From positions 1-5,076 of the forward strand of contig JASHUC010000228.1 in the NCBI GenBank assembly GCA_030040235.1: 5,076 bases of DNA, in the 5' to 3' direction. This DNA comes from Gammaproteobacteria bacterium. GTDB lineage: Bacteria; Pseudomonadota; Gammaproteobacteria; Steroidobacterales; Steroidobacteraceae. Position numbers and translations under genes: made by a program. Below are positions 4,759 through 5,076 of the stretch, piece after piece. The notes beneath the pieces were generated by a model. It made no database searches and was not told the DNA's origin. It was given only the letters and a program-made list of their open reading frames with translations. Every line of letters starts with the position of its first letter. Positions within the stretch are counted from its first letter, which is position 1.

Positions 4759-5076
4759 TTATCGGCAGTAGAAGTCGTAGGTGTGGCGGCAGGCGGTATC
4801 GGTCAGGTAACGCGAGGTGCCGAGCGGCGGGAAGAGCAGCCTGCGGAAGCGCTTCAGGCTCGGCAGGTTCTCGAGCGAGACTGGAGTGCGGGCCGGCACG
4901 TCATCCCAGCCGAGCACCAGCTGGCCTTCCGGACGCAGCCGCGTATAGCAGCTGCCGAAGAGCGCCTCACACTGCTCGTAAGAGTCGAGTCCGTACCCAT
5001 ACGCGCCGTTGCAGACGATCAGATCGAAGTAATCTTCTGGGAAGAAGTCACCGAGTCGCTCGAGCGGGGCGACCAC
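4759..5076 (-). CDS. SAM-dependent class I methyltransferase, C-terminal part
   Basis: Only the last 105 codons are in the window; the GTG at the right edge is just the first codon visible, and the real start must lie further right. The segment YFDLIVCNGAYGYGLDS (about residues 16-32) is the strand-4 / motif II region of Rossmann-fold methyltransferases. The following LFGSCYTRLRPEGQLVLGWDD (about 39-59) is the helix plus post-II/III strand, where RPEGQLVLGW is typical. The SAM-binding GxGxG motif would lie upstream, out of sight. The C-terminus ends YDFYCR before a TAA. The substrate cannot be told; the ends of such proteins vary. It converges on the 157-aa gene with an 18-nt gap in which I see no terminator. 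Confidence 0.75.
   Translation of the reverse strand: MVAPLERLGDFFPEDYFDLIVCNGAYGYGLDSYEQCEALFGSCYTRLRPEGQLVLGWDDVPARTPVSLENLPSLKRFRRLLFPPLGTSRYLTDTACRHTYDFYCR

Noticed and set aside
1..5076. CRISPR array, tRNA, rRNA, insertion sequence or phage genes
   Set aside because: No short direct-repeat array, no cloverleaf, no transposase-like frame and no terminal inverted repeats were seen; the only repeats are protein-level units in the SnoaL-like gene.

Overview
The DNA is visibly GC-rich, with most third codon positions G or C. The gene set combines a Tat-exported protein, a vanillyl-alcohol-oxidase (VAO)-type flavoprotein, a class I cytochrome c and SnoaL-like proteins. This suggests a chromosomal segment of an aerobic, probably proteobacterial, environmental bacterium able to attack phenolic or other small organic substrates. 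The phylum is an inference from gene content and style; no rRNA or other marker is present.

Layout. Positions 1-4133 hold a compact four-gene operon on the minus strand, read from right to left. It starts with a 201-aa Tat-signal protein of unknown family (4133-3528). Next is a 548-aa VAO / 4-cresol dehydrogenase-type FAD enzyme (3510-1864), then a 140-aa membrane-anchored cytochrome c (1864-1442). Last is a large SnoaL-like (NTF2-fold) protein that runs off the left edge (1445-1). The gaps are 17 nt, a 1-nt overlap (TGATG) and a 4-nt overlap (ATGA), so the genes are probably co-transcribed and translationally coupled. A 133-nt divergent intergenic region (4134-4266) holds candidate promoters for both directions and a GC-rich dyad. 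To its right a plus-strand gene (4267-4740) encodes a 157-aa protein resembling YflT-type general stress proteins. It converges on the 3' end of a minus-strand SAM-dependent methyltransferase gene (4759-5076), which is cut by the right edge.

How the genes may work together. The flavoprotein next to a c-type cytochrome suggests an electron-transferring dehydrogenase/hydroxylase (as in 4-cresol dehydrogenase PchF-PchC) rather than an O2-using oxidase. The flavoprotein has no visible export signal, whereas the cytochrome must mature outside the cytoplasm. The Tat protein encoded immediately upstream could therefore be a carrier or small subunit. The tandem SnoaL-like protein could act on the hydroxylated or quinone-methide product, for example as a dehydratase or isomerase; this is a hypothesis.

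The most unusual item is the SnoaL-like gene. It encodes at least three head-to-tail units of about 224 residues, including repeated linkers, and the first unit has lost the likely catalytic Tyr and His that the second keeps.
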